Below are positions 36,853-47,800 of a stretch of DNA of 64,000 bases, one piece after another. Position numbers and translations under genes: made by a program. Source of the stretch: UBA9655 sp963704475 (lineage in GTDB: Bacteria; Pseudomonadota; Alphaproteobacteria; UBA9655); contig OY969900.1 in the NCBI GenBank assembly GCA_963704475.1, forward strand, positions 434,001-498,000, read 5' to 3'. Each line of letters opens with the position of its first letter. Positions within the stretch are counted from its first letter, which is position 1. The notes beneath the pieces were generated by a model that had not been told where the DNA came from, searched no databases, and saw nothing but the letters and a program-made list of their open reading frames with translations.

Positions 36853-37905
36853 ATGAGGACATATCAAAAGGTTGTAATTGCTGTCGTTGTGTGTGCTATC
36901 GCTTTTGCGGCCGTTCACTGGATTAGAAAAGGGACTGACACGACTCTTCCGCCCGCAAAAGAGCCGATTCCTGTTGAAGTGACAAAAGCAAAAAACGGTT
37001 CAATTTTAAAGCGTGTGCGTACAGTAGGCGATCTTAAAGCTATTCAATCTGTTGAACTTCACCCTGAGCTAGAGGGTAAAATAGCAAAAGTCTATTTTGC
37101 TGAGGGACAAAGCGTCAAAGCCGGCGAGCCTATCTTTAAGATAGATGATGGGCTGTATAAAGCAAAAGTTAAAGAAGCAGAGGCTAAAGTTGCTGAAACA
37201 CGCGCGAATCATAACCGAGCTGCCAAGCTTGTAGAAAAAAACTTTGGCACACAGGCGCAATTTGATAAGACGCTCGCGGATCTGCAAGTTGCTGAGGCGA
37301 ATTTAGAGGAAGCAAAAGTTCGCTTGAGTCATACAACGATCAAGGCCCCGTTTGAAGGCGTTCTAGGACTAAGTGAAATAAGTTTAGGGGCTTTTGTCTC
37401 TCCCCAAACGAAGCTTGCAACAATTGTTGATTTAGATCCTATCAATGTGGATTTTAATATTCCCGAATCTCATCTTCCTTTCGTTCATTTGGGAGATACG
37501 GTCGATGTGACAATTGAGGACTTTGATATTTTGCCGATTGAGGCAAAAATTATAGCTATCAGTCCTGAAGTTGACTTAGCAACTCGAACAATTGCCTTGC
37601 GTGCGCAATTCTCAAATAAGGAACAGGCTTACCGTCCCGGTGAATTTGCCCATGTTGTTGTAATTGCAGGGGAAATAAAAAATGCCATTCTTATCCCTGA
37701 AATTGCTATTGAACGAGAAGGGGAGGAAGAATTTGTATGGCTTGTTATAGATAACGTTGCCGTCAAAACAACGGTCAGTACAGGTATACGCGATGGGAGT
37801 GACGTAGAAATTACCCATGGCGTTAAGGCGAATGATGTTGTTATTACTGCAGGGCAGTTTAAAGTTCATGATGGCGAAGAAGTAACGATTGCTAACCAAC
37901 CTTAA
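36853..37905 (+). CDS. RND efflux membrane fusion protein
   Basis: 350 residues of the HlyD/AcrA type. An N-terminal membrane anchor (VVIAVVVCAIAFAAVHWI) precedes the lipoyl half (VELHPELEGKIAKVYFAEGQ), an alpha-helical hairpin (KVKEAEAKVAETRANHNRAA) and the beta-barrel (VDFNIPESHLPFVHLGDT). It links the RND pump to an outer-membrane channel. The pump gene follows 14 bp later. No TolC-like gene is in the window. Confidence 0.95.
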   Translation: MRTYQKVVIAVVVCAIAFAAVHWIRKGTDTTLPPAKEPIPVEVTKAKNGSILKRVRTVGDLKAIQSVELHPELEGKIAKVYFAEGQSVKAGEPIFKIDDGLYKAKVKEAEAKVAETRANHNRAAKLVEKNFGTQAQFDKTLADLQVAEANLEEAKVRLSHTTIKAPFEGVLGLSEISLGAFVSPQTKLATIVDLDPINVDFNIPESHLPFVHLGDTVDVTIEDFDILPIEAKIIAISPEVDLATRTIALRAQFSNKEQAYRPGEFAHVVVIAGEIKNAILIPEIAIEREGEEEFVWLVIDNVAVKTTVSTGIRDGSDVEITHGVKANDVVITAGQFKVHDGEEVTIANQP

Positions 37906-37919
37906 GTTTGTAGATAAAA

Positions 37920-40900
37920 ATGAATTTTACAGAATTTCTTATTCGTCGGCCTGTTCTCTCAATTGTTATGACGATCGTGATTGTAATCATAGGGGCCGTT
38001 TCTTATACGCGCCTTTCGTTGCGCCAATTTCCTGCAGTTGAAAAGCCTATTATTAGCGTAACGACCGCTCTTGAAGGAGCGGGGCCTCAGATTGTTGAAA
38101 TGCAAGTTACCCGTCCTTTGGAAGACGCGCTCTCTGGTGTTGAGGGTCTTGATTACATTACGTCTCAAAGTGCAGCGGGGGAGAGCACTATTAAGCTATT
38201 TTTTACGATTGATCGCGATATTGACCTTGCAGCTGCGGATGTGCGGGATCGCTTGCAAAAAGTACTTAATAAACTCCCAGAAGACGCTGATGCGCCGTTA
38301 ATTAAGAAAGCGGACATCGACTTACAACCCCTTATTTATCTTTCTCTTTTTAGTGATACCAAGACTATCGATGAACTGAATGATTATGTGCATCGAAACT
38401 TAGAAAATGAGCTCCAAACAATTAAAGGCGTTGCAAGTGTTGAGCCCTGGGGAGGGGGTAACTTAGAAATGCACCTCGTCTTCGATCCAGTACGCCTTGA
38501 TGCCTTTAAAATTACAGCAATGGATGTTGCGGCTGCTTTGAAGCGTCAAAACATTAAAAAACCAGCAGGGCGCCTTACGGGTGAGCATAGAGAGTTTACG
38601 GTTACGACGATCTCTTCTCTTTCAACACCTTCTCAATTTAACAATATGGTTATTGCTGACAGAGAGGGAAAAATCATTCGCCTAAAAGATGTGGGCTATG
38701 CGAAGCTTAGTTCTGAAGATCCTCGTTTCGCGTCTCGGTTTAATGATCAGAATGCTGTAAGTATTGGGATTATAAAAAAATCTGTTGCGAATCCTTTGGA
38801 AGTGAAGCAAGGGGTGGAAGAGAAATTAGTTCAGATTCGGGAGCGCCTTCCAAAGGGGACTCAAATTGAAATTTCTTCAGATAACACTACTTTTATTGAA
38901 AAATCTATCGATCATGTCTATAGAACAATTTGGGAAGCGATCCTCCTTGTGATTGTCGTTGTGTTTCTTTTTTTAAGATCTTTTAAAGCCTCCCTTATTC
39001 CGCTCGTAACGATTCCGGTCTCTTTGATTGGGTCATTTTTCCTCATGTTTCTTTTTGGCTTTACACTCAATATCTTGACTTTGCTGGCCTTAGTTTTAGC
39101 CATTGGACTTGTCGTTGATGATGCAATTGTTGTTTTAGAAAACATCTATCGCCACATTGAAGCAGGCATAAAACCTATCAAAGCTGCAATCCAGGGGGCA
39201 CAAGAAATTAGTTTTGCGGTTATTGCAATGACACTAACACTTGCTGCTGTGTATACGCCGATCTCGCTTTCGGGAGGAATGACTGGAAGACTTTTCACAG
39301 AATTCGCCTTAACCCTTGCGGGATCAGTTCTTATTTCAGGATTTATTGCTTTAACTTTAACGCCTATGATGTGTTCGCGTCTTTTGACCGCGCATAATCA
39401 TACGTCAAATCCCTCAGATGAAAATAGATGGCTGAAAGCCTATCACCTTTTCTCAGATAAAATGGAGAAATGGCTTGATTTATTAGACAAAGGGTATGGA
39501 AAATTCTTGACCCGTGTTTTGGAAAAACGTCTGTGGATTATTGGTGTTAGTCTTGCAGTGGCTGGTCTTGGATTTTATCTTGGCGTTTATGTTCTAAAAA
39601 AAGATCTGACTCCTACAGAAGATCAAGGGGTTTTACTTACGGATGCTTCAGCTCCTTATGGAGCGACATTGAAATATATTGAAAAATATGCCCGGACGAT
39701 GGATCAAATCCTTGCATCTGTTCCAGAACTTGAAAAACGCATGACAATTCTTCAAGTTACAGATCGCTCCTACTCTCAAAATACACTCCTTCCTTGGGAC
39801 AAAAGAACACGGAGTTGCAACGACATTAAGGAATCTATCAATCCTCAGCTGGCTAAAATAATCGGTCTTGATGTGAGTGCTCGCTGCAGAAGTCGTTCGG
39901 TTATTGGCGGCGGCGGCGGGTTTGATCTGTCTCTTGTTGTCCAAACAGCGCGTTCTTACGTAGACCTTGAAAAACAAATGCAAAAAGTTTGGGCGTTTAT
40001 GCTCCAACACCCAGGAATTAGCAGGGTAGTTCCAGATATGGGGGCTCCTGGTCAAGATTATAAGGTTGAAGTGAATGTAGAGAAAGCAGCAACTTTAGGA
40101 GTTGATCCCGAGGTTATTGCTCGCACACTAGACGTTTTAATTGGCGGAAAGCGTTCTACCTTTTTCGAAAGAGAAAGTAAGCAATACCCGATTCGCGTGT
40201 GGGTAGGGGAAGAGTTCAGGCGTTCTCCACAAGATGTGTTGGCTATGACTGTACAAGGAAAACATGAAGGGAAAGACACCTTTGTTCCTCTTTTTGATCT
40301 TGTAAAGGTCACGCCTACTACAACAGCCCCAGAAATTCGTCATTTTGATGGAATGAGATCTGTAACCATGGATGCTGTTTTAAAAAAGGGATATGGATTA
40401 GGTCAAGTTCTGAATGATATTAAAGGAGGAATAAAACGTCTTTTGCCAGATGGATATCAAACCACTGTATCTGGAGAAACGCGTGATTATCTCAAAGAAA
40501 CCCATACAATTTATTTGATATTTGGTCTTGCGCTTGCGTTTATTTTCTTAGTTATGGCGGCGCAGTTCGAAAGTTTCATTGATCCTTTAATTATTATTCT
40601 CAGCGTTCCTCTCTCTCTTGCTGGAGCGATCTTTACCCTTTGGATTTTCCCTGAGGGAAGCCTTAATATTTATAGCCAAATTGGTCTAGTGACCTTAATA
40701 GGTCTTATTACAAAGCATGGAATTCTTATCGTTGATTTTGCCAATAAGCTTCAGAGGCAAGGAAAGCCTACCTATGAGGCTGTGGTTGAAGCCTCACGAT
40801 TACGGTTGAGGCCAATCCTCATGACAACATTTGCAATGGTTTTTGGGGCCCTACCGCTTGCTTTTTCTTCAGGAGCAGGTTCTGAAACCCGTGCACAAAT

Positions 40901-41009
40901 CGGGCTTGTCATTGTGGGCGGAATGAGTATAGGAACTCTCTTCACCCTTTTTGTTATTCCGGTTGTCTACACCTATTTGAGTCGAAAGCGAAAAATTGAA
41001 GAGTATTAA
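37920..41009 (+). CDS. RND efflux transporter, HAE1 family
   Basis: 1029-residue inner-membrane proton-drug antiporter. Twelve membrane segments and two large periplasmic loops are visible; the proton-relay acids are in LAIGLVVDDAIVVLENIY (TM4), and RPVLSIVMTIVIV, AAADVRDRLQKV and GLVTLIGLITKHGIL are family-typical. It is the second gene of an operon with the fusion protein. The substrate is unknown. Confidence 0.96.
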   Translation: MNFTEFLIRRPVLSIVMTIVIVIIGAVSYTRLSLRQFPAVEKPIISVTTALEGAGPQIVEMQVTRPLEDALSGVEGLDYITSQSAAGESTIKLFFTIDRDIDLAAADVRDRLQKVLNKLPEDADAPLIKKADIDLQPLIYLSLFSDTKTIDELNDYVHRNLENELQTIKGVASVEPWGGGNLEMHLVFDPVRLDAFKITAMDVAAALKRQNIKKPAGRLTGEHREFTVTTISSLSTPSQFNNMVIADREGKIIRLKDVGYAKLSSEDPRFASRFNDQNAVSIGIIKKSVANPLEVKQGVEEKLVQIRERLPKGTQIEISSDNTTFIEKSIDHVYRTIWEAILLVIVVVFLFLRSFKASLIPLVTIPVSLIGSFFLMFLFGFTLNILTLLALVLAIGLVVDDAIVVLENIYRHIEAGIKPIKAAIQGAQEISFAVIAMTLTLAAVYTPISLSGGMTGRLFTEFALTLAGSVLISGFIALTLTPMMCSRLLTAHNHTSNPSDENRWLKAYHLFSDKMEKWLDLLDKGYGKFLTRVLEKRLWIIGVSLAVAGLGFYLGVYVLKKDLTPTEDQGVLLTDASAPYGATLKYIEKYARTMDQILASVPELEKRMTILQVTDRSYSQNTLLPWDKRTRSCNDIKESINPQLAKIIGLDVSARCRSRSVIGGGGGFDLSLVVQTARSYVDLEKQMQKVWAFMLQHPGISRVVPDMGAPGQDYKVEVNVEKAATLGVDPEVIARTLDVLIGGKRSTFFERESKQYPIRVWVGEEFRRSPQDVLAMTVQGKHEGKDTFVPLFDLVKVTPTTTAPEIRHFDGMRSVTMDAVLKKGYGLGQVLNDIKGGIKRLLPDGYQTTVSGETRDYLKETHTIYLIFGLALAFIFLVMAAQFESFIDPLIIILSVPLSLAGAIFTLWIFPEGSLNIYSQIGLVTLIGLITKHGILIVDFANKLQRQGKPTYEAVVEASRLRLRPILMTTFAMVFGALPLAFSSGAGSETRAQIGLVIVGGMSIGTLFTLFVIPVVYTYLSRKRKIEEY

Positions 41010-41292
41010 AAAATATTTTTAGGCTCAAAAAAAGTGATTTTTTCTTTTAATACCCTTGTTATTTTTTTATAAAATTTTAGACTCAAGACTTTTTCAAGGT
41101 TTTTCTAGATAAAATTTAACCCTCTTTGTGTATTCTGTTATTAAAGAAAATAATGATGGGATATAAAAATTCATCATCCTTATCGCTCAATACTTACAAA
41201 TTTTAATATTTTATAATTAAAAGAAAAGTATTTATAAACTTGAGAATGATAAGAGAGCACAGTTACAATGTAAACATAATCAGAGGTTAGAA

Positions 41293-41484
41293 ATGGCAGA
41301 TATTATTGATCTAGATTTTTATCGTAAATTTCGTGTTGTTCTTCCCGTTCACTCACCAGCCGGTAGAAAAGATAAGGTGTATGAGGATTCACAAAATAGT
41401 TTAAATCCTTATCATCGTCGACGTAGACCCTCTTCCCGCTTATCTTCAAAAATAAAAAATAGAGACGATGACGGAGCAGTATAA
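41293..41484 (+). CDS. Small basic protein of unknown function
   Basis: 63 residues starting MADIIDLDFYRKFRVVLP, with an Arg/Ser-rich C-terminus (RRRRPSSRLSSKIKNRDDD). AGAGGT lies 6 nt before the ATG. It stands between the RND operon and hemA after a 280-bp AT-rich gap that holds no other recognisable feature. No family is known to me; the tail suggests nucleic-acid binding only by charge. Confidence 0.55.
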   Translation: MADIIDLDFYRKFRVVLPVHSPAGRKDKVYEDSQNSLNPYHRRRRPSSRLSSKIKNRDDDGAV

Positions 41485-41583
41485 TCAGAGAGGTTTTTCT
41501 CAAAAGTGGTACATCAAGGCTTGCAGAGCTTAGTGAAGACATTTAGGTTGTTTTTAAATGCTACAAAAGCCAAATAGTATTTC

Positions 41584-42795
41584 ATGGATTACGAAAGTTT
41601 TTTTAAGCAAAAGCTAAATGATGTAAAGGTAGAAGGTCGCTATCGTATTTTTGCGGACCTGGAGCGCTGTGCCAAGAATTTTCCTTATGCTTTCTATTAT
41701 AATGAGGGAACACCTCGTCGTGTTGTTGTGTGGTGTGCCAATGACTATTTAGCGATGGGTCAGCATGAGAAAGTCCTGGACGCTATGACAAAGGCTATAA
41801 ATCGAGTGGGGGCTGGGGCTGGAGGAACCCGAAACATTTCTGGGACAAATCACTTTCATGTCTTATTGGAGAAAGAGATTGCGGATCTTCATGATAAGGA
41901 AGCGGGTTTAATTTTCTCCTCTGGATACGTTTCGAATGAAGCCTCGATTAGTGCTTTGGCAAGCCATCTTCCTGAATGTATTGTCTTTTCTGATGCTCAT
42001 AATCATGCGTCTATCATTCAGGGAATCCGAAACAGTCGTGCGCACAAGGAAATTTTCCGTCATAATGATCCTCAACATTTGAGGGACCTTTTGTCTCGCT
42101 ATCCAAAAGAGCAAGCAAAGCTTATCATTTTTGAATCTGTTTATTCGATGGATGGGGATATTTCCCCGATAGAAGCCTTTTGTGATTTGAGCGAAGAGTA
42201 TAATGCACTCACCTTCATCGATGAGGTGCATGCTGTCGGAATGTATGGACATAAGGGAGGAGGGATTGCCCAACAAATGGGACAAAGCCATCGCTTGGAT
42301 ATTATTGAAGGAACCCTTGGCAAGGCTTACGGTGTTGTGGGGGGGTATATTGCCTCATCAGCAGCTCTTATTGATTTTGTGAGAAGTTTTGCGCCAGGAT
42401 TTATTTTTACTACCTCTATGCCGCCTGCTGTTGCGGCAGGAGCTTTGGCAAGTATACGTCATCTAAAGGTTAGCCAAAGTGAACGGCAGCGTCATCAAGA
42501 GGTCGTTGCCAAAGTTAAGAAAAAGCTTACTCAGGCGAATATCCCCTTTATGCCAACATCGTCGCATATTATTCCTATCAGGGTTGGGAATGCTCATCAC
42601 TGTAAAATGGCATCTGACAGGCTGTTAAAAGAACATAATATTTATGTTCAACCGATTAACTATCCAACTGTTCCACGTGGGACAGAAAGATTGCGGGTGA
42701 CCCCTTCGCCTGTTCACACGGATCAGATGATTGACGATTTAATCGATGCACTAAAAAGTGTGTGGAACTATTTTTATATTGAGTACGCGGCATGA
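41584..42795 (+). CDS. hemA: 5-aminolevulinate synthase
   Basis: Condenses glycine with succinyl-CoA, the C4 route to haem typical of alphaproteobacteria. The 403 residues have the N-terminal YRIFADLERCA, VWCANDYLAMGQH, GAGAGGTRNISGTNHFH, the substrate-facing FESVYSMDGD and the PLP lysine in GTLGKAYGVVGGY. It ends with an ATGA overlap with the next gene. Confidence 0.97.
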   Translation: MDYESFFKQKLNDVKVEGRYRIFADLERCAKNFPYAFYYNEGTPRRVVVWCANDYLAMGQHEKVLDAMTKAINRVGAGAGGTRNISGTNHFHVLLEKEIADLHDKEAGLIFSSGYVSNEASISALASHLPECIVFSDAHNHASIIQGIRNSRAHKEIFRHNDPQHLRDLLSRYPKEQAKLIIFESVYSMDGDISPIEAFCDLSEEYNALTFIDEVHAVGMYGHKGGGIAQQMGQSHRLDIIEGTLGKAYGVVGGYIASSAALIDFVRSFAPGFIFTTSMPPAVAAGALASIRHLKVSQSERQRHQEVVAKVKKKLTQANIPFMPTSSHIIPIRVGNAHHCKMASDRLLKEHNIYVQPINYPTVPRGTERLRVTPSPVHTDQMIDDLIDALKSVWNYFYIEYAA

Positions 42796-43757
42796 AACAA
42801 AAAATTTGTTGGACCATTACAGACGTCTTCCCAGGAATGAAAAGTCAAGTGATGGGCTTGGGAGATGCTATTGGCATACCCGTTGTTCATAAAACGTGTA
42901 AAAAACGTTGGCCTTGGGGATGGTTGGGACTTTCTGTGGGAAATCCCCTTGGACACCTTACACCTGAAAGTGACCCTTTGACGCCTCCTTGGCCAGATCT
43001 TGTGATTAGTTGTGGAAGACGATCGGCTCCTTTAGCATTGGCTATTAAGGCACAAAATAAGGGAAAGACATTTTGTGTGCATGTTCAGGACCCACTTTTT
43101 AAGCGCAGGCAGTTTGATCTTATTGTAGCGCCTGAACATGACCATCTTAAAGGGCCCAATGTTGTATCCACAAAAGGGGCCCTTCATAAAGTCACTCAAG
43201 AAAAAATTCACCAAGATATGCAAAAGCATAACCATCTTTTTAAAGATCTTCCGCGCCCCTTTAGTGCGGTCCTTTTAGGAGGATCTACTCATCGCTATCA
43301 AATGACATTAGATGCTCTCAAGGATTTGATCCAAAAAATTCTTTTGATTCGAGATCAAACAAAAGGAAGCGTTCTTGTGACTCCCTCATTTAGAACACCT
43401 TTTCGGTCTTTTTTAAGCGAAGCTCTTGCTCAGGAGCGTCATGTTTTCCTGGCGGACATTGAACAAGTTAACCCTTATCTAGCTATGCTTGGGATGGCTG
43501 ATTTTATTTTTGTAACGGATGATTCAGTCAATATGATAACTGAGGCCTGTTCAACAGGAAAACCCGTGTATATTCTTCCTGTGATGGGACAAGGCAAGAC
43601 AAAAGCTAAAAATTTTATCCAAGATCTTAGTGAAGAAGGAATTATTCGCTTTTTTGAAGGCGCCATAGAAACGTGGACTTATCCCCCCTTTAATGACACA
43701 GAGAAAGTAGCTTCTTTAACCCGAGAAAGGCTGGGATTGATTCCGTTGTCATTCTGA
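42792..43757 (+). CDS. ELM1/DUF1022-like protein
   Basis: 321 residues resembling the mitochondrial fission protein ELM1 family, which is found in plants and alphaproteobacteria. Visible are WTITDVFPGMKSQVMGLG, the glycosyltransferase-like core FVTDDSVNMITEACSTGKP and the PDLVISCGRRSAPLALAI region. Bacterial function is unknown; the fold suggests sugar or nucleotide-sugar handling. It overlaps hemA by 4 bp. The last codons (LSF and the stop) lie inside a palindromic repeat, so the natural C-terminus may be altered. Confidence 0.88.
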   Translation: MKQKICWTITDVFPGMKSQVMGLGDAIGIPVVHKTCKKRWPWGWLGLSVGNPLGHLTPESDPLTPPWPDLVISCGRRSAPLALAIKAQNKGKTFCVHVQDPLFKRRQFDLIVAPEHDHLKGPNVVSTKGALHKVTQEKIHQDMQKHNHLFKDLPRPFSAVLLGGSTHRYQMTLDALKDLIQKILLIRDQTKGSVLVTPSFRTPFRSFLSEALAQERHVFLADIEQVNPYLAMLGMADFIFVTDDSVNMITEACSTGKPVYILPVMGQGKTKAKNFIQDLSEEGIIRFFEGAIETWTYPPFNDTEKVASLTRERLGLIPLSF

Positions 43758-43806
43758 ACTTGTTTCAGGCTTTGACAGGGGAGCCCGAAATAAATTCGGG
43801 ATGACA
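43747..43806. repeat. Palindromic repeat, copy 3
   Basis: Starts TGTCATTCTGAACTTGTTTC and ends AAATTCGGGATGACA, same family as 9231 and 9419. It supplies the stop codon of the ELM1-like gene. Confidence 0.75.
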
Positions 43807-43819
43807 ACTCAAGCAGCTT

Positions 43820-44887
43820 TTACGACTGCTCTTTTTTGACATTCAAAATATCTAACAGTAAGGACACATCCCCGTCTTCATTCATTATGGTCGATACCAC
43901 TTGAGAAAGATTCATATCTCCCCAAGAGATTGCGCGATGGATAAGGTAAGGAGTTGGGCTATGAGGCTCAATACGTTCAAGATAGGCTGCGATCTCTCCT
44001 AAAAGAGCATACGCTTTTTCTCGACTTTCAATAGAGTTTGGCGCAGATTCTTTCGGCAGCAAGGGGGCAGTGGAAGACATTGTTTTGTCTTCCTTTTTCT
44101 GTTCACGTCGTGTCTCTAAAAAATGCAGGACAAATCGTTGAACAGATTCTATTTTTTCCTTTAAACGGTGAAAAGTTGGAGTATCCTCCTCTAAATGAAG
44201 ACGAAGTTCTTCTTCAAGGCTCGTCGTATTTTTTAAAGCAAGGGTACAGTTTATATCCATCTGATGATAATAAGAGAGGGGAGTTAGATCCATGCTTAAA
44301 GAAATTTTACTCAAAGATGGACGGCTTTCGTCAAGTGAAGGAGCTTCTTCAGAGGATTTTTTAGAGAGGTGCGTCAGTCGATTAGCTTCATTTAAATCTA
44401 GAAGGTGATAAGAAGAAGGTGCTTTATCGGTTGGGAGGTTAATGGGAATAAGTTGGATTTCGTCGCTCAAACGCTCGTTAATCCAGTTATAGAGACTCTT
44501 GCGTAGTTCATAGTCCTTTCCATTCTTTGATGGATAGAAGCTATCCCAATAGGTTTGGGTAAGACCTAGAATAAGCTCAAGCCCTTGTGCCAACCCGCCT
44601 ATACCTTCAAGCCGAAGGCGCGCTTCCGTTAACCACAGGGCAATCTGAAGATCCTTGGATTTTGTTTTTAATGCCTCTTGACATAAATGATCAACGCGAT
44701 CCCAATCAGCTTTTTTTAAATTAGCTTTCCAGATGCCTTGAGGAAGTGTCTCGTCTTCTTCTCGACGTGCTTCTTTAATTTTATCGTATACATCTGTATA
44801 GCGAAGTGCTTCGCCACTGGTATTTTTTCCGGGGAGTGGCTCTAGAAGAGAAGGAATATCTAGTTTTAAGAGGCTTTCTGGTTTCAT
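43820..44887 (-). CDS. tssA: Type VI secretion protein TssA
   Basis: 355 residues. The N-terminal ImpA-like domain is seen (LEPLPGKNTSGEALRY, DVYDKIKEARREED, TYWDSFYP near residue 115) followed by a long variable helical C-terminus. TssA caps the baseplate and directs sheath assembly. Its start overlaps the tssM stop by 4 bp; it is the last gene of the operon. Confidence 0.92.
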   Translation of the reverse strand: MKPESLLKLDIPSLLEPLPGKNTSGEALRYTDVYDKIKEARREEDETLPQGIWKANLKKADWDRVDHLCQEALKTKSKDLQIALWLTEARLRLEGIGGLAQGLELILGLTQTYWDSFYPSKNGKDYELRKSLYNWINERLSDEIQLIPINLPTDKAPSSYHLLDLNEANRLTHLSKKSSEEAPSLDESRPSLSKISLSMDLTPLSYYHQMDINCTLALKNTTSLEEELRLHLEEDTPTFHRLKEKIESVQRFVLHFLETRREQKKEDKTMSSTAPLLPKESAPNSIESREKAYALLGEIAAYLERIEPHSPTPYLIHRAISWGDMNLSQVVSTIMNEDGDVSLLLDILNVKKEQS

Positions 44888-47800
44888 GGCTTATATCCTG
44901 GACAAACAATCGCTGGAGTATGGGAGGAAAGAGAAGAAAGTTCTGGAGCATGGAAGGGGAAGAAAGGTATTGGAACAGGTTTGCCTCCGGAAATCTTTTT
45001 TTGTGCTGGGAGCTTGCTTTTACTTCCAGCGTCTGTTTTTGCAGGGACGGGTGAGATAGCAAGGCTTATAAAGACAACGGCCTTTTGAGGAGTTGCCGAT
45101 TTTGCGGTTTGAGAGCAGGCAGTATTTACATTTGTCAAAGAGGTCAAAGGAATTTCAAATTGGAGGATCGTTGGTTCTTTATCCACTAGCTTCGTAACCT
45201 GATGTTGCAGTAAAAGCCGTAAAAGTGCCCAGGTTCCATCGTAAGAATAGACGGCATCTTCTCCTTGAACATCAAAATTGGGAGTGTCCCCCCTCACAGG
45301 CTGCAATGGGCTGTTGATTGCCCATCTAAAAACAACTTTCAGAGGCTCCCCAGCTGTCCAGGAGCCTTTATGGGAGGGTGAGCGCCGAGATAGGGTTGCT
45401 TCTTGAGTTATGAGCCTCCAGTCAAGAATCTCATTTCCACGACTCTCATTTGCTTTATTCACTCGAAAGGCAACATCGAAGGTAAAGGCAGGAGCTGGTT
45501 CAAGAGAATTAGGTGCTACAAACCCGCCAAAAAAGCTACGAAGCTTATCCATTTGTTCAATAAACACAAGCGCACTTTTTCCTCCTGCAGGGCCTAAGTT
45601 TCCCGCTTGTTTTAAGGTAGCCACAATGTTACTGGCTTGATCATCCAGCATTTGAAAGAAAGTGCGAATATCCTCAGGGTCAGCATCAGAAGAGGGACAT
45701 TCAGCTTGTTGAACGAAGGGGAACTTACCCGCTAAATTGGCATTAAAGAACTGGGAAAGTTGTGTATACGTATCAATAGCAACACTCCCTACAAGAGCAT
45801 TACATTGCTTGCGCAGTTTTTCTTGAATATTTACGAGGATTTTAACAAAAAAGTCATTTGTGGCTGGAAATGCATTAGCTGTTGTAAGATATTTAGTGCA
45901 TGTTCCTATGGTTACTTCATTGAGGGGATTCATGATAAAATCTTCAAGCTCCATAAGGCCGTTACCACTCGCCTTACGGACATACCCATTAAGTCCGTCA
46001 ATAATTCCCTGCCATTTTGCTACAAGAGGCAAATTTCCGGGCATTTCTCCTTTATTAATTCGCTCGAGGAAAGATACAAGAGGTTCAGCAAATTCGTGAG
46101 CAAGATAGTTAATACGCTCTCTTTGTAATTCTAAATAGTTTTTAAGTTCAGTAGGATTAGAAACCCCCAAAGCTTCGAGTCCGGCCATGTTCTGGCCATT
46201 CCACCATTTGAAAGAATCCATCTTAATGGCATAGGGGGCTTCTTCTCTTAAAATAGCATCAAGTTTTTCCAAAGGAGCATACGCTTGAGTCGTCAGCAGA
46301 TTCTTGAGCGTCATAAAAGCAGCATTGGCGTTATTCGCTTTTAAGGTAAATAAAAGTTGTTCGAGATAGGGCGCGGCTGCTCGATAATTTTGCACCTGAG
46401 ATAACAAGGCATCTTCTGGCGCCATACTATTGCCAGCTGTGACGATTTGAGAGCTAAATATTTCTGCATTGGCAAGAGAACTAACGATATTTTGTGCCAA
46501 GCTTTCCTTTGCTACTCTCACAAGAAGAGGTTGCAGAAATTTTGGCATATTTAAAAGACGCGTGTTCACAAATTCATTATAAGAATTTATTAAATTCACA
46601 GCGTCAGATAGGCGCAATGTATCCCATAACAAAATAGATCCAACAGGAATCGTTGTAATAATGGCTTTATTTGATGAGGGGGCCATAAAGGCTTCTTTAA
46701 AGAAAGACCTTAAGTTATCTGCGAGCGTAAAGGCTTCTTCAGAAGGCTCAGCAATGGCTAGTCCATTTTCTATAACAAAAAGAGAATGTCCTGCAAATAA
46801 AGGGGAGGAATAGCCGGCAAGGCGTTTACGGAAATCAATGAGGCCTTGATTCATCTTAGAGATTAAATTAGCAATAGAAGGGGTGGTAAAAAATTTAGAC
46901 TCTCCCATCAATTGGATAACATACTCATATTGAGGCCCCGGAATAAACTGGTCTGCATTAAGCCACTGAAATTCAGGATTTGTTATAGATTTAATTGTTG
47001 TCTGAAGGTTAACAAAAATTTCGCGTAATACATTCATATCAAATGCTGCATACGTACGAGCTCCTGAAAATTGATTCAGCGCTGCAAACAACGCCGATAA
47101 ACCAGGAACCGTCTGTTTGGGATCAAAGATAGCAGTTTGAAATTCATCAAATAATTTGTTTAGTTTTACAGTGGCAGCATTTTGATATTTTTCGAAATTA
47201 AAAAGTTGGACGTTAGTGCTTTTTAAAGCAGAAATATAATAAGTATCATTTTTAAAAAATCCTGGAGGCATGTCATAGTTAAACAAATATTTTATAATAT
47301 CGGCAACGTATTGCAAATTCGAGGTTGTTTTTAATGAGTTAAATTTATTTGCTGCGAGTTCAAGAGCAGACAAATTGACCAGGTAATTTCTTAATCGGTT
47401 AAATTCAACTGTTTTAAGAGGATCAACGCCACTTCCTGGTGACTCAGGAATGTCTGTATTAAAAGAAACAAGCTGTCGAGCTTTATAGTTGAGGTGGGTG
47501 CTCATGGATCTCAGAATGACTTTGTCGTAGGCAAGGATCATCACATCACGCATTTTTTCATCTAAACGACTAAACCAAGAAGGAGGAAAATAAAAAGAAG
47601 AAAAATGTGTTACATCAAGTTGTGTCATTGCATTAAGAAGTATCTGAGCTTGTTGATCAAAATGAAGACGTTCAATGTCTGTTGTTTCATTTTGTCCATG
47701 GATTTTTTCTAAAACCATCTCAATGTGAGACAGAATAGGTACAAGGTTTGTTTTTTCATCTTGTATCTTCTCATTCATCCTTAACAAGCCAAACGTTCCT

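Noticed and set aside
36853..41009. RND pair as part of the type VI secretion system
   Set aside because: It is a typical two-gene efflux operon, 3 kb away and on the other strand.
45403..46128. Plus-strand frames inside tssM
   Set aside because: Antisense to a gene with clear family motifs.
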